Assembly (NCBI RefSeq): GCF_012641395.1
Contig: NZ_JABAIH010000003.1
Span: 1 to 64,000 of the forward strand
DNA length: 64,000 nt
Direction of reading: 5' to 3'
Source: Rhizobium sp. P32RR-XVIII
GTDB lineage: Bacteria; Pseudomonadota; Alphaproteobacteria; Rhizobiales; Rhizobiaceae
The notes below the pieces were generated by a model. It worked only from the letters and a program-made list of their open reading frames with translations. It did not search any database and was not told where the DNA came from. This document shows positions 51,553-59,450 of this stretch, one piece after another; the stretch's first letter is position 1; every line of letters starts with the position of its first letter. The position numbers and the translations under genes were made by a program.

Positions 51553-52740
51553 ATGCGGCAAGGTTGGAGATGGTTCGGGCCTGAGGCTCCCGTCACCCTG
51601 GACGAGGTGCGCCAGGTGGGCGCGACGAACATCGTTTCCTCGCTGCATCAGGTGCCGATCGGACGCGCCTGGACGGAAAATGAAGTCGGCGAGCGCAAGT
51701 CGATGATCGAGACCACCCCGCCCGGCCGGTCATCCCTTACATGGTCCGTGGTGGAAAGTATCCCGATCCCCGACGCGGTCAAGCGCAAAGGCGGGAAGGC
51801 GAAGGCCGAGATCGAAGCCTGGATCGCAAGCCTCGAAGCGGTCGCCGCCTGTGGGATCCCGATCATCTGCTACAACTTCATGCCGGTCGTCGACTGGACA
51901 CGCACCGAGCTCGACTATGTGACATCGACCGGTGCGACCGCGATGCGTTTCGACCACGAGCGTTTCGCTGCCTTCGATCTCTTCGTTCTACAGCGCCAGA
52001 GTGCCGGGGACGACTATTCGGCAGAAGACCAGAAGCGTGCTCGCGAAGTTTACGAGAGCATGACGCAAGAAGAGATTGACGACATTACGCGCAACATCAC
52101 CTCGGCGCTGCCCGGCTCGACCACCGAGCCACTGACCATTCCCGCCTTCCGCGACAAGCTCGTGTCTTATGCAGGCATCGATGCCGCCAAGCTTCGGCAG
52201 CACCTCATCGAATTCCTGCAGGCCGTCACGCCGGCCGCCGAAGCGCGTGGCGTCAAACTGACCTTGCATCCTGACGATCCGCCGCGCTCGCTCTTCGGTC
52301 TGCCGCGCATCGCATCCAGCGCGGAGGATTACGCCGCCCTCTTCGACGCCGTTCCCTCGCCGGCGAACGGCATGTGCTACTGCACCGGCAGCCTTGGCGT
52401 GCGCGCCGACAACGACCTGCCGGCGATCGCCCGCCGCTTTGCCTCCCGCATCTACTTCGCGCATCTGCGCGCCACCAAACGCGAAGCCGATAGCCGGACG
52501 TTCCACGAGAGCGCTCATCTGGAGGGCGATGTCGATATGGTCGCGGTCCTCAAGGAGCTCGTCGCCGAAGACCGCAAGCGCAGCGCGAAGGATGAAATCG
52601 TCTTCCGCTCCGACCACGGCCACCGCATGCTCGACGATCTCAACAAGACCGTCACCCCCGGCTACCCCGCCATCGGCCGCATGCGCGGACTGGCGGAACT
52701 CCGCGGGATCCTCTATGCGCTGGGTGCAATACCATCCTGA
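51553..52740 (+). CDS. uxuA: Mannonate dehydratase
   Basis: A 395-residue TIM-barrel enzyme that dehydrates D-mannonate to 2-keto-3-deoxygluconate. The N-terminus M-R-Q-G-W-R-W-F-G-P and the middle N-F-M-P-V-V-D-W-T-R-T are family hallmarks. Metal-site stretches are K-L-T-L-H-P-D-D-P-P, MCYCTGSLG, YFAHLRATKR and FRSDHGHRML, with His, Cys, His and Asp ligands. The length equals E. coli UxuA. AAGGAGGAGACAG precedes the start. No fructuronate reductase of the UxuB type is seen; the two oxidoreductases beyond the second GntR might supply mannonate. Confidence 0.96.
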   Translation: MRQGWRWFGPEAPVTLDEVRQVGATNIVSSLHQVPIGRAWTENEVGERKSMIETTPPGRSSLTWSVVESIPIPDAVKRKGGKAKAEIEAWIASLEAVAACGIPIICYNFMPVVDWTRTELDYVTSTGATAMRFDHERFAAFDLFVLQRQSAGDDYSAEDQKRAREVYESMTQEEIDDITRNITSALPGSTTEPLTIPAFRDKLVSYAGIDAAKLRQHLIEFLQAVTPAAEARGVKLTLHPDDPPRSLFGLPRIASSAEDYAALFDAVPSPANGMCYCTGSLGVRADNDLPAIARRFASRIYFAHLRATKREADSRTFHESAHLEGDVDMVAVLKELVAEDRKRSAKDEIVFRSDHGHRMLDDLNKTVTPGYPAIGRMRGLAELRGILYALGAIPS

Positions 52741-52750
52741 CCGGCTGGAC

Positions 52751-52776
52751 GGACTTGCGCCAAACGGCGCAGGTCC
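52751..52776. terminator. Stem-loop between uxuA and the convergent gntR
   Basis: GGACTTGCGCC (52751-52761) pairs with GGCGCAGGTCC (52766-52776), 10 Watson-Crick pairs plus one T-G, loop AAAC. It lies 11 bases past the uxuA stop, followed by ATCTTCCTGC. It probably ends the gntR-uxuA transcript. Confidence 0.55.
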
Positions 52777-52820
52777 ATCTTCCTGCGTTCAAGCGCGTGA
52801 GGGAGGAGGCGTTTCGGTTA

Positions 52821-53582
52821 TCATACCTTTGCCTCGTCCGTCTCCTCAGGCGCGAGCCTGCCGCGTTCATCGGCCTCCATCAGCTCGGCGCTGACATTAC
52901 GGATGTGTCGGGCCATGGCCTTGTAGGCGGCATCCGGATTGCGGAGGCGTAACGCCGCCAGCACCGCATGGTGATCGCCGATCCAGAGCGGACGGACGCT
53001 GGGCGCGTGGATGTGCTCATGCAGCTTTTTCCACATCAGGGATTCATCACGCTGCGTCCACAGCGCTTCGACCATGGAAAAGATGATGGCGTTTCCGGTC
53101 ATCCGGGCGATCGTCAGGTGGAAGTCGCGGTCGCCCTTTTCGGTGAGCGCCACAGCATCCGTTTCCTGCTCCATTCGAAAGATACATTCCTCGAGCACGG
53201 CGATATCGTAATTCGTCGCGCGCTCGGCGGCGATGGCAGCTGCGCTCGCCTCCAATGCAAGCCGCGCTTCCAGGAGCTCGAACGGGCCGGGGCCGGCATC
53301 CGTCGGGAGCATGTCGAAATTAATCTGTTTGCCGCGAACAGGGCGCACGATGATGCCCGCCCTGCCCTTCACCTCGACGATGCCACGCATCTCGAGCGCG
53401 ATGACCGCCTCGCGAACGACCGGGCGGCTCACTTCCAGCTCTTCGGCCAGTTCGCGTTCCGAAGGCATGTGCCAGTCCGGCTTTCCGGCATTTGCCTCGA
53501 TCATGCGCAATATCCGGCGTGCGACGACTTGGTAGAGTCGCTGTTCGCCTTGAAGCCGGAGCGCAGGTCGAGCTACCTCCAT
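52821..53582 (-). CDS. GntR family regulator (FadR/FCD class)
   Basis: A 253-residue regulator. The winged helix covers residues 15-80 (M-P-S-E-R-E-L-A-E-E-L-E-V-S-R-P-V-V-R-E-A). The FCD ligand domain follows with RDFHLTIARMTGN, GDHHAVLAAL and MARHIRNVSAEL. It is the last gene of a minus-strand run with two Gfo/Idh/MocA oxidoreductases, 57 bases after the nearer one. Two sites matching the FadR-class consensus lie upstream of the run's first gene, so it is the obvious candidate to bind them. AAGGAGACC precedes the ATG. Confidence 0.9.
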   Translation of the reverse strand: MEVARPALRLQGEQRLYQVVARRILRMIEANAGKPDWHMPSERELAEELEVSRPVVREAVIALEMRGIVEVKGRAGIIVRPVRGKQINFDMLPTDAGPGPFELLEARLALEASAAAIAAERATNYDIAVLEECIFRMEQETDAVALTEKGDRDFHLTIARMTGNAIIFSMVEALWTQRDESLMWKKLHEHIHAPSVRPLWIGDHHAVLAALRLRNPDAAYKAMARHIRNVSAELMEADERGRLAPEETDEAKV

Positions 53583-53639
53583 GAAAGGTCTCCTTGGCGC
53601 GTCACCCTGGTGGATAACGCGATTTTCGTTGTGCCGCCG

Positions 53640-54737
53640 TCAGCGGCCGGCGGCCAAGCGCCGCTCCTCCTCAGGAAGCCACGAGCGGTAAAGCGGGTGC
53701 TCGGCTGTGATCGGTAGGGGTGTCGGCTGGCCGGTGCGCTGTGAATGATAGGCCGCCGTCACCAGTTCCAGCGAATTGCGCGCGTCCTGGAGCGTCACCG
53801 GCGGCTCCTTGTCCTCCACGATAGCTTGGTGGAAGAGTTCGAACTGACGGGTGTAGCCGTCTTCCTTCACTTCGTAACCTGCCAGCGCGTCGTCGACGCG
53901 CTTCTGGTGCTCCTCGGTCCCGGCGTTGAAGGTCCAGGGGTCCCGGCCCATCGTGTAGGGTTCGAGAATGCTTTCGGCGACGACATCGCGGAAGCAGAAA
54001 CGCAAGCGGGAGATTTCCTTGCGCGAGCCGAGCGTCATCGAAAGCGCGGCAAGCGATCCGTTCTGCATCTTGACCGCAAGGACCGCCGTGTCTTCCGTTT
54101 CGATCGGATTTACGAGGGTCGCACCATAGGAGAAGACTTCGGCGCAGGCGCCGTGCACGTAGTTCAGCATGTCATGCGCATGGATCGCGTGCCCGAGCAA
54201 GCCGCCGCCAAGCTCGCTCGCCCACTTGCCGCGCCATGGCACCGCGTAATAGTCGGGTCCGCGCCACCAGTGCGTCTCGATCGTCGTCATAAACGGCTGG
54301 CCCGTGAGACCAAGTTCGATGAGCCGCTTCAACTTCTGCAGGCCGGAACCGTAGCGGTACTGGAAAATCGGCATCAGCTTCCCGCCGCCCGAGCGGGCAA
54401 CGATGTCGCTCATCGCATCGACTTCGGCGATCGAACCGAAGAGCGGCTTTTCGCAGATCACATGCTTGCCGGATTCGATGCTTTTCCGGCAGAATTCGAA
54501 ATGCGAATCCGGCGGGCTCGCAATGTCGATGATGTCGAGGTCATTGCGGGCGAAAAGCTCGTCGACGTTCTGGGTATATTCGGGAATGCCATGCTTGGCG
54601 CAGAGTTCGCGCCCGCGGTCTTCGTCCAGCGAGCAGAGGACGGGCACTTCGAAAAGATCCTTGTTCCAGTCGAAACCGGCCAGGTGCCGGGCAGCGATGC
54701 CGGCACCGATGATCCCGACGCGCAATTTCTTCGTCAT
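53640..54737 (-). CDS. Gfo/Idh/MocA family oxidoreductase
   Basis: A 365-residue NAD(P)-dependent oxidoreductase. The Rossmann stretch is RVGIIGAGIAARHLAGF at residues 6-22. EKPL near residue 96 holds the conserved lysine of the family. The C-terminal alpha/beta domain has G-G-L-L-G-H-A-I-H-A-H-D, with the catalytic-type His pair. Relatives oxidise inositols, glucose-fructose or sugar acids. It starts 11 bases after the second oxidoreductase gene (54749). GGAGGAGATGCC precedes the ATG. Confidence 0.92.
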   Translation of the reverse strand: MTKKLRVGIIGAGIAARHLAGFDWNKDLFEVPVLCSLDEDRGRELCAKHGIPEYTQNVDELFARNDLDIIDIASPPDSHFEFCRKSIESGKHVICEKPLFGSIAEVDAMSDIVARSGGGKLMPIFQYRYGSGLQKLKRLIELGLTGQPFMTTIETHWWRGPDYYAVPWRGKWASELGGGLLGHAIHAHDMLNYVHGACAEVFSYGATLVNPIETEDTAVLAVKMQNGSLAALSMTLGSRKEISRLRFCFRDVVAESILEPYTMGRDPWTFNAGTEEHQKRVDDALAGYEVKEDGYTRQFELFHQAIVEDKEPPVTLQDARNSLELVTAAYHSQRTGQPTPLPITAEHPLYRSWLPEEERRLAAGR

Positions 54738-54748
54738 GGCATCTCCTC

Positions 54749-55759
54749 CTATCGTCCGCCGATCCGCGCAGCCTTGGTCTGCGCTTCGAGCGAAAGACGG
54801 CAGACTTCATAGACATGAGTCTGGGTCATCGCCGTTTCCGTGCGGTCCCGCACGTCCGCGGTGAACGCTTCGAAATAGTCGAGCTTCTCGCCGCCGCAAT
54901 CGATGTAGGTGTTTTCCTTGCCGTTCACGAGGAACAGGTGATCCTTGCCGGGGCGGCCGGAAATATCGATGTATTTGCGAAGCTCGATGTAGCCTTCCGT
55001 ACCGAGAATGGTCAGGCGCCCGTCACCCCAGGTCGGCAGCGCCTCGGGCGTAAACCAGTCGACGCGAACGTAACCGGCGGCCTTGTCCGAGCGAAGCAGC
55101 ACCTCGCCGAAGTCCTGGAACGCCGGCTTTTCCGGCATGCCGAAATTGCCGATGGAACTTGCAACCACTTCGCCGCTCGTCGAGCCGGTATAAAAAAGAA
55201 ACTGGTCGATCTGATGCGAGGCGATATCGACAATGATGCCGCCGAAGGCCTCCGGATCGAAGAACCAGTCCGGCCGCGTCGGCAGCTGGAGCCGGTGCGG
55301 GCCTACGCCGAGGGTCTGGATCGCTTTGCCGATCGCTCCTTCCTTGACCAGCTTTCCAGCCTTGACGGCAGAGCGCACGCAATGGCGCTCCGAAAAGCAG
55401 ATCGAAAAAATCTTGCCAGTTTCGGCGACCGTCTTTTTCACTTCTTCGAGCTGCTCGAAGGTCGTGACGCCGGGCTTGTCCGTCATCACGTCCTTGCCGG
55501 CCTTCATGGCCCGGATCGCAAGGCCGGCGCGATCGCGAGGAATGGCGGCGATGCAGATGACGTCGATGGACGGATCGGCGAAAATCGTCTCACGGTCGAT
55601 CTGCGGCGCGTCCGGATATGTCTTCTTGAAATTTTCGAGCAACGCCGGGACCGAGGTCTTCGGGCAATAGCCAACAAATTCCCCGCCCGCGGCAAGCAAT
55701 CCCTTTACATGATCGAACGTGTGCCCATGGTCGATTCCGACGACGGCAAATCTCAGCAT
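54749..55759 (-). CDS. Gfo/Idh/MocA family oxidoreductase with atypical nucleotide loop
   Basis: A 336-residue member of the same family and first gene of the run. The N-terminus reads M-L-R-F-A-V-V-G-I-D-H-G-H-T-F-D-H, so the usual G-x-G-x-x-G/A loop is G-I-D-H-G-H. D-K-P-G-V near residue 97 replaces the E-K-P motif but keeps the lysine. G-G-I-I-V-D-I-A-S-H-Q-I-D-Q gives the C-terminal His. It may oxidise or epimerise a sugar derivative, perhaps with its neighbour. CAGGAGGAGGCG precedes the start at 55759. Confidence 0.9.
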   Translation of the reverse strand: MLRFAVVGIDHGHTFDHVKGLLAAGGEFVGYCPKTSVPALLENFKKTYPDAPQIDRETIFADPSIDVICIAAIPRDRAGLAIRAMKAGKDVMTDKPGVTTFEQLEEVKKTVAETGKIFSICFSERHCVRSAVKAGKLVKEGAIGKAIQTLGVGPHRLQLPTRPDWFFDPEAFGGIIVDIASHQIDQFLFYTGSTSGEVVASSIGNFGMPEKPAFQDFGEVLLRSDKAAGYVRVDWFTPEALPTWGDGRLTILGTEGYIELRKYIDISGRPGKDHLFLVNGKENTYIDCGGEKLDYFEAFTADVRDRTETAMTQTHVYEVCRLSLEAQTKAARIGGR

Positions 55760-55812
55760 TGACGCCTCCTCCTGCAAAGCCGCCATGCTGGCAGCATCCA
55801 TTTTTTCCCAAC

Positions 55813-55825
55813 CTGGTCAAACCAG
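55813..55825. promoter_or_regulatory. FadR-class operator, site 1
   Basis: CTGGTCAAACCAG, a dyad CTGGT-N3-ACCAG, about 55 bases upstream of the oxidoreductase operon. It agrees with the T-G-G-T-N3-A-C-C-A core of the FadR/LldR/PdhR group. It is the likely target of the GntR encoded at 52821. Confidence 0.65.
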
Positions 55826-55932
55826 ACACTCATGAAGGATTGTTGTCAAGGATACTTGTGCCGTAGATTCGCAAGCAACCGCTGTTCCCTAGGGCCGCAG
55901 GCGCTGGCCCGGAGATTCCGTGATACGATCAG

Positions 55933-55945
55933 CTGGTCAGACCAG
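55933..55945. promoter_or_regulatory. FadR-class operator, site 2
   Basis: CTGGTCAGACCAG, the same dyad 120 bases farther upstream of the operon, centre to centre. The flank AGCTGGTCAGACCAGAT is close to the E. coli FadR consensus. The pair could allow looping by a dimeric GntR. The gap 55760-56005 otherwise holds no gene. Confidence 0.65.
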
Positions 55946-56005
55946 ATGCCTCGGCGGGTGGCGCCAAAGCGCGATCCACCGACTGCTCTTCGCTGGACTG
56001 AGGAA

Positions 56006-57307
56006 CTATGCTGTCCGCTCTGCGGCTTGTTCAAGCTCCGGGGAAACAAGGATCTTGTCGACACGGCGGCCATCGAGATCGATGACTTCGAAGCGCCAGC
56101 CATCCTTCACAAAACTTTCGCCGAGTTCCGGCAGATGCTTCAGCTCCTCCAGCACGAGGCCGGCCACTGTCTGGAATTCAATATCGTCGTCGAGCTTGAA
56201 ATGCATGAATTCCGCGAATTCGTCGATCTGGGTCCAGCCCGAAACAAGGTAGGAGCCGTCGGCGCGGCGGACGATCGCCTGCTCGTCGGCAGGTCCTTCC
56301 TGCAGCGCGCCCATGATTGCCTCCATGATGTCGCCGGAAGAAACAATGCCTTCGAAATGGCCGTATTCGTCGTAGACAAGAACCATGTGAACCGGCGATT
56401 TCCGGATCGCCTGAATGACATGCGTGGCGGTCGAAAGATCCGAGATCACCGGCACCTCATGGGTCAGCGACTGAATGCTGGCATGACCATGCGTGTGCAG
56501 CGCATCGTAAAAGTCTTTGACGAAGAGGACGCCGAGCACCTCGTCTGAACTGTTGCGGCGAACCGGCAGGCGGGAGCGGCGCGTCTGATGCAACTGCTTG
56601 CGAATTTCCTCAAGGCTGTCTTCGATATCGATGACTTCGACGTCGCGCCGGGGCGTCATCAACGCTCTCGCCGTCCGGTCCGCGAGGCGCATCACGCCGG
56701 AAATCATCGCGGATTCCTCGCTCTCGATCACGCCGGCACTCTGCGCTTCGGCGAGCACGGTCTTGATCTCCTCGTCGGTCACGCCATCGCTGCCCTTTCC
56801 CGATTGTCCGAGAAGCGTAAGCACAAGCTTACCGGAAGCGTCGAGAAGCCAGACGAGAGGCAAAGCGAGCTTGGAAAGCACGGCCATGGCCGGAGCCATC
56901 CTGCTGGCAACCGTTTCCGGCTCGCGCAGGGCAATCTGCTTCGGCACCAGTTCGCCGATGATCAGCGAGAGGTAGGTGATCGCGACGACGACCGCACCAA
57001 CACCAACCGCATCGGAGACGGCCGGCGAAAGGCCCTGCGTGGCCAGCCAACTGGCGAGACGGCCGCCAAGGGTGGCGCCCGAAAAGGCACCTGAAAGGAC
57101 GCCGACGAGCGTAATGCCGATCTGAACGGTGGAGAGAAAGCGGCCTGGGTGTTCGGCAAGTTTGATCGCCTGGGCAGCGCCGCGGCTGCCTTGATCAGCT
57201 AGTACCCTGAGGCGGGCGGGACGGGAGGAAACGACGGCAAGTTCGGACATTGCAAGCACACCGTTCAGAACGGTGAGCATGACAACGATTAAAATTTCCA
57301 GAAACAA
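56006..57307 (-). CDS. CNNM/CorC-type membrane protein (hemolysin family)
   Basis: A 433-residue inner-membrane protein. The N-terminal DUF21 domain has about four helices over residues 1-190, beginning F-L-E-I-L-I-V-V-M-L-T-V-L-N-G-V. Two CBS domains follow (M-T-P-R-R-D-V-E-V-I-D near 217 and V-P-V-I-S-D-L-S near 280), then a C-terminal CorC_HlyC transporter-associated domain (G-W-T-Q-I-D-E-F). Such proteins are linked to Mg/Co efflux or tolerance; haemolysis is only a legacy name. The gene stands alone on the minus strand. The RBS is weak. Confidence 0.9.
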   Translation of the reverse strand: MFLEILIVVMLTVLNGVLAMSELAVVSSRPARLRVLADQGSRGAAQAIKLAEHPGRFLSTVQIGITLVGVLSGAFSGATLGGRLASWLATQGLSPAVSDAVGVGAVVVAITYLSLIIGELVPKQIALREPETVASRMAPAMAVLSKLALPLVWLLDASGKLVLTLLGQSGKGSDGVTDEEIKTVLAEAQSAGVIESEESAMISGVMRLADRTARALMTPRRDVEVIDIEDSLEEIRKQLHQTRRSRLPVRRNSSDEVLGVLFVKDFYDALHTHGHASIQSLTHEVPVISDLSTATHVIQAIRKSPVHMVLVYDEYGHFEGIVSSGDIMEAIMGALQEGPADEQAIVRRADGSYLVSGWTQIDEFAEFMHFKLDDDIEFQTVAGLVLEELKHLPELGESFVKDGWRFEVIDLDGRRVDKILVSPELEQAAERTA

Positions 57308-57426
57308 AAGAAGCTCATGATATTGACAAAGATAGCCTAGGATAGGGCCAAAGCGCCCAGAAGGAAAGCAAGGCGGAGCCCCACGTTCGGCTATTTTGTG
57401 GGAGCCTTATCTATTGAGCTGATCCG

Positions 57427-58761
57427 TCATTGCGCCGAAGCCGGTGAAACCCGCCAAATAGTATTGCCGACGTCGTCAGCAACCAGCAGTGCGCCCTTGA
57501 TGTCGATGGCGACGCCAACAGGACGGCCACGCGCCTTGTCATTCGGGCCGATGAATTCTGTCAGCACATCCCGCGGCGGACCGGACGGCTTGCCGTCCGA
57601 GAAGGGAACGAAGATGACCTTGTAGCCGCTGCGAGGTTTGCGGTTCCACGAACCGTGTTGGCCGACAAAGGCGCCGCCCACATACTCCGGGCCGAACAGG
57701 TTGCTCGTATTGAAGGTAAGGCCGAGCGAGGCCGTGTGAGGACCAAGGGCGTAGTCGGGAACGATCGCCCTGGCGACCAGATCGGGATTCTGCGGCTTCA
57801 CGCGGCTGTCGACGTGCTGGCCGAAATAGCTGTAAGGCCAGCCATAAAAGCCGCCTTCCTTGACCGAGGTCATGTAATCGGGAACCAAGTCGCTGCCGAT
57901 CTCATCCCGTTCATTGACGGCGACCCAGAGCGCGTTGGTCCGTGGCTCCCAGGCAAGCCCGTTCGGATTGCGCAAGCCGCTTGCGAAAACGCGAACGGCT
58001 TTTGTGGCAAGATCGATTTCGATGATCGAGGCGCGGTTCTTCTCCAGATCCATACCGTTTTCGCCGACATTGCTGTTCGAGCCGACGGTGGCGTAGAGCT
58101 TGGCGCCATCGAGGCCGGCAACGATATCCCTGGTCCAATGAACATTGATCGGGCCCGCGGGCAGATCGGCGATCTTCTCACCTGGGGCAGTGATCGCTGT
58201 CTGCCCCTCTTCGTAGGGAAAAGCCATGATCGTGTCGGTGTTGGCGACGTAAAGCGTGCCCTTGGAAAAGGCCATGCCGAACGGCGAGTCGAGGCCCTTC
58301 AGAAAAGTCGCGCGCATCTCTGCCGTCCCGTCGTGATCGGCGTCACGCAGCAAGGTAATACCGTTTGCACTCTTCACTTCGGCGCCGGCTCGCCTCATTA
58401 ACGCGCGTTCGACCCAGCCGCGGATACTGAAGCCGACGTCATCGCCCTTTGGCGGCCTGTTGCTTTCGGCAACCAGCACATCGCCGTTCGGCAGCACGTG
58501 GATCCAGCGCGGATGGTCGAGACCCTTGGCGTAGGCCTCCACCTTCAGACCGTCAGCAGCCTTTGGCATGACCCCGTCCGGCCAGCTCGACGCCTCGGCC
58601 GCATTGAGCGTCGGAATCAGCGTAGGGTTCGGCGCAGGCAAGGTCGGCGACGGGCCGTGACCTTGCTCGATCGGGACCGTCGCGGAGTCGCGTTCAAACA
58701 TGAAGATCCATCCTCCTCCGACGAGCATGACAACGAGGACGACGGCGATGACTTTCTTCAT
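57427..58761 (-). CDS. PQQ-dependent sugar dehydrogenase-like protein (sorbosone dehydrogenase type)
   Basis: A 444-residue protein with an N-terminal signal anchor (residues 3-21, K-V-I-A-V-V-L-V-V-M-L-V-G-G-G-W-I-F-M). The rest is a six-bladed propeller of the soluble glucose/sorbosone dehydrogenase family: LDHPRWIHVLPNGDVLVAES, A-N-G-I-T-L-L-R-D-A-D-H-D-G, WTRDIVAGLDGAKLY, and near the end GRPVGVAIDIKGALLVADD. Such enzymes oxidise sugars or aldehydes in the periplasm with PQQ. No PQQ synthesis genes are in the window. It stands alone. Confidence 0.87.
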   Translation of the reverse strand: MKKVIAVVLVVMLVGGGWIFMFERDSATVPIEQGHGPSPTLPAPNPTLIPTLNAAEASSWPDGVMPKAADGLKVEAYAKGLDHPRWIHVLPNGDVLVAESNRPPKGDDVGFSIRGWVERALMRRAGAEVKSANGITLLRDADHDGTAEMRATFLKGLDSPFGMAFSKGTLYVANTDTIMAFPYEEGQTAITAPGEKIADLPAGPINVHWTRDIVAGLDGAKLYATVGSNSNVGENGMDLEKNRASIIEIDLATKAVRVFASGLRNPNGLAWEPRTNALWVAVNERDEIGSDLVPDYMTSVKEGGFYGWPYSYFGQHVDSRVKPQNPDLVARAIVPDYALGPHTASLGLTFNTSNLFGPEYVGGAFVGQHGSWNRKPRSGYKVIFVPFSDGKPSGPPRDVLTEFIGPNDKARGRPVGVAIDIKGALLVADDVGNTIWRVSPASAQ

Positions 58762-58896
58762 GGATAGCTTCCCGACAAGTACGCTGCTAAACGCCTCGAA
58801 CTGTGAGAGGTTTCAGGGCTCCCACCGCCGGCGCAGTCTTCCACGGAAAAGTGCTCCGGCTGACGATACTTCTTGAAAGCGCATTTGAGGCCTTGC

Positions 58897-58922
58897 GGAA
58901 CTTTTTGGGGCAATAGGCGGTT
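58897..58922 (+). promoter_or_regulatory. Candidate general-stress (EcfG/RpoE2) promoter
   Basis: GGAAC at 58897-58901, then 17 bases, then GGTT at 58919-58922. The alpha-proteobacterial general-stress consensus is GGAAC-N16/17-CGTT, so the -35 fits fully and the -10 at three of four. It ends 31 bases before the start of the small gene at 58954. Confidence 0.5.
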
Positions 58923-58953
58923 CTTCCTGCTCAACCAGCCTGGGGAGAAATCC

Positions 58954-59157
58954 ATGACGCAGATTCGCGAAACCGCGCGCCGAAGCCGGACTGTGCGCGG
59001 GCGCCCCTACAGCCTCCATGAGTTTGCTGAGAAATATGGCCTCGACGATGACCAGGCGAAGAATCTTTTCAAGCGATTTGGCCCGTCTTCGATAGAACTC
59101 GACCTCTTGATGGCAGCCAAGCGCCGTCCGCCGGTGCGGCTTGAACATGTGTTTTAA
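58954..59157 (+). CDS. Small conserved-looking protein, unknown function
   Basis: A 67-residue basic protein. GGGGAGAAATCC precedes the ATG at 58954; a longer frame from 58873 lacks an RBS. Residues 20-50 (S-L-H-E-F-A-E-K-Y-G-L-D-D-D-Q-A-K-N-L-F-K-R-F-G) look like a helix-turn-helix, so DNA binding is possible. I do not recognise a named family. A GGAAC-type promoter candidate just upstream suggests expression in general stress. The next small gene starts 11 bases after the stop, so the two are probably co-transcribed. Confidence 0.7.
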   Translation: MTQIRETARRSRTVRGRPYSLHEFAEKYGLDDDQAKNLFKRFGPSSIELDLLMAAKRRPPVRLEHVF

Positions 59158-59167
59158 GGAGCCGTCG

Positions 59168-59386
59168 ATGACCGACAAGGATAAAATCCGCAAGGACGCG
59201 GAAGGGCAATTCGCCCGGACACGCAAGGGCGCGAAAAACAGCGGCGTCAGCAGCGCCAAACCGCGCGTTATCACCCATTCCGACGACGCAACCGTGCATC
59301 GCAACCCGCCGGGAAGCAAAAAGCCGGAGAAGGATTGGGATGTGAATCACAATGAAGGCGATACCGCAGGGAAGCACCCCTCCTGA
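59168..59386 (+). CDS. Small hydrophilic protein, unknown function
   Basis: A 72-residue very polar protein (K-D-K-I-R-K-D-A-E-G-Q-F-A-R-T-R-K-G-A-K-N at the N-terminus, then T-V-H-R-N-P-P-G-S-K-K-P-E-K-D-W-D). AAGGAG lies 7 bases before the ATG at 59168. No membrane segment or cysteine is present; it is likely disordered, as in stress-induced small proteins of rhizobia. It follows the 58954 gene by 10 bases and probably shares its promoter. No family name is assigned. Confidence 0.7.
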   Translation: MTDKDKIRKDAEGQFARTRKGAKNSGVSSAKPRVITHSDDATVHRNPPGSKKPEKDWDVNHNEGDTAGKHPS

Positions 59387-59450
59387 CGCCCCCGATGACA
59401 CCGCGCAAGCCGCATACTGGACCTGGCTGTCTCACGAAAAAGGATGAACG

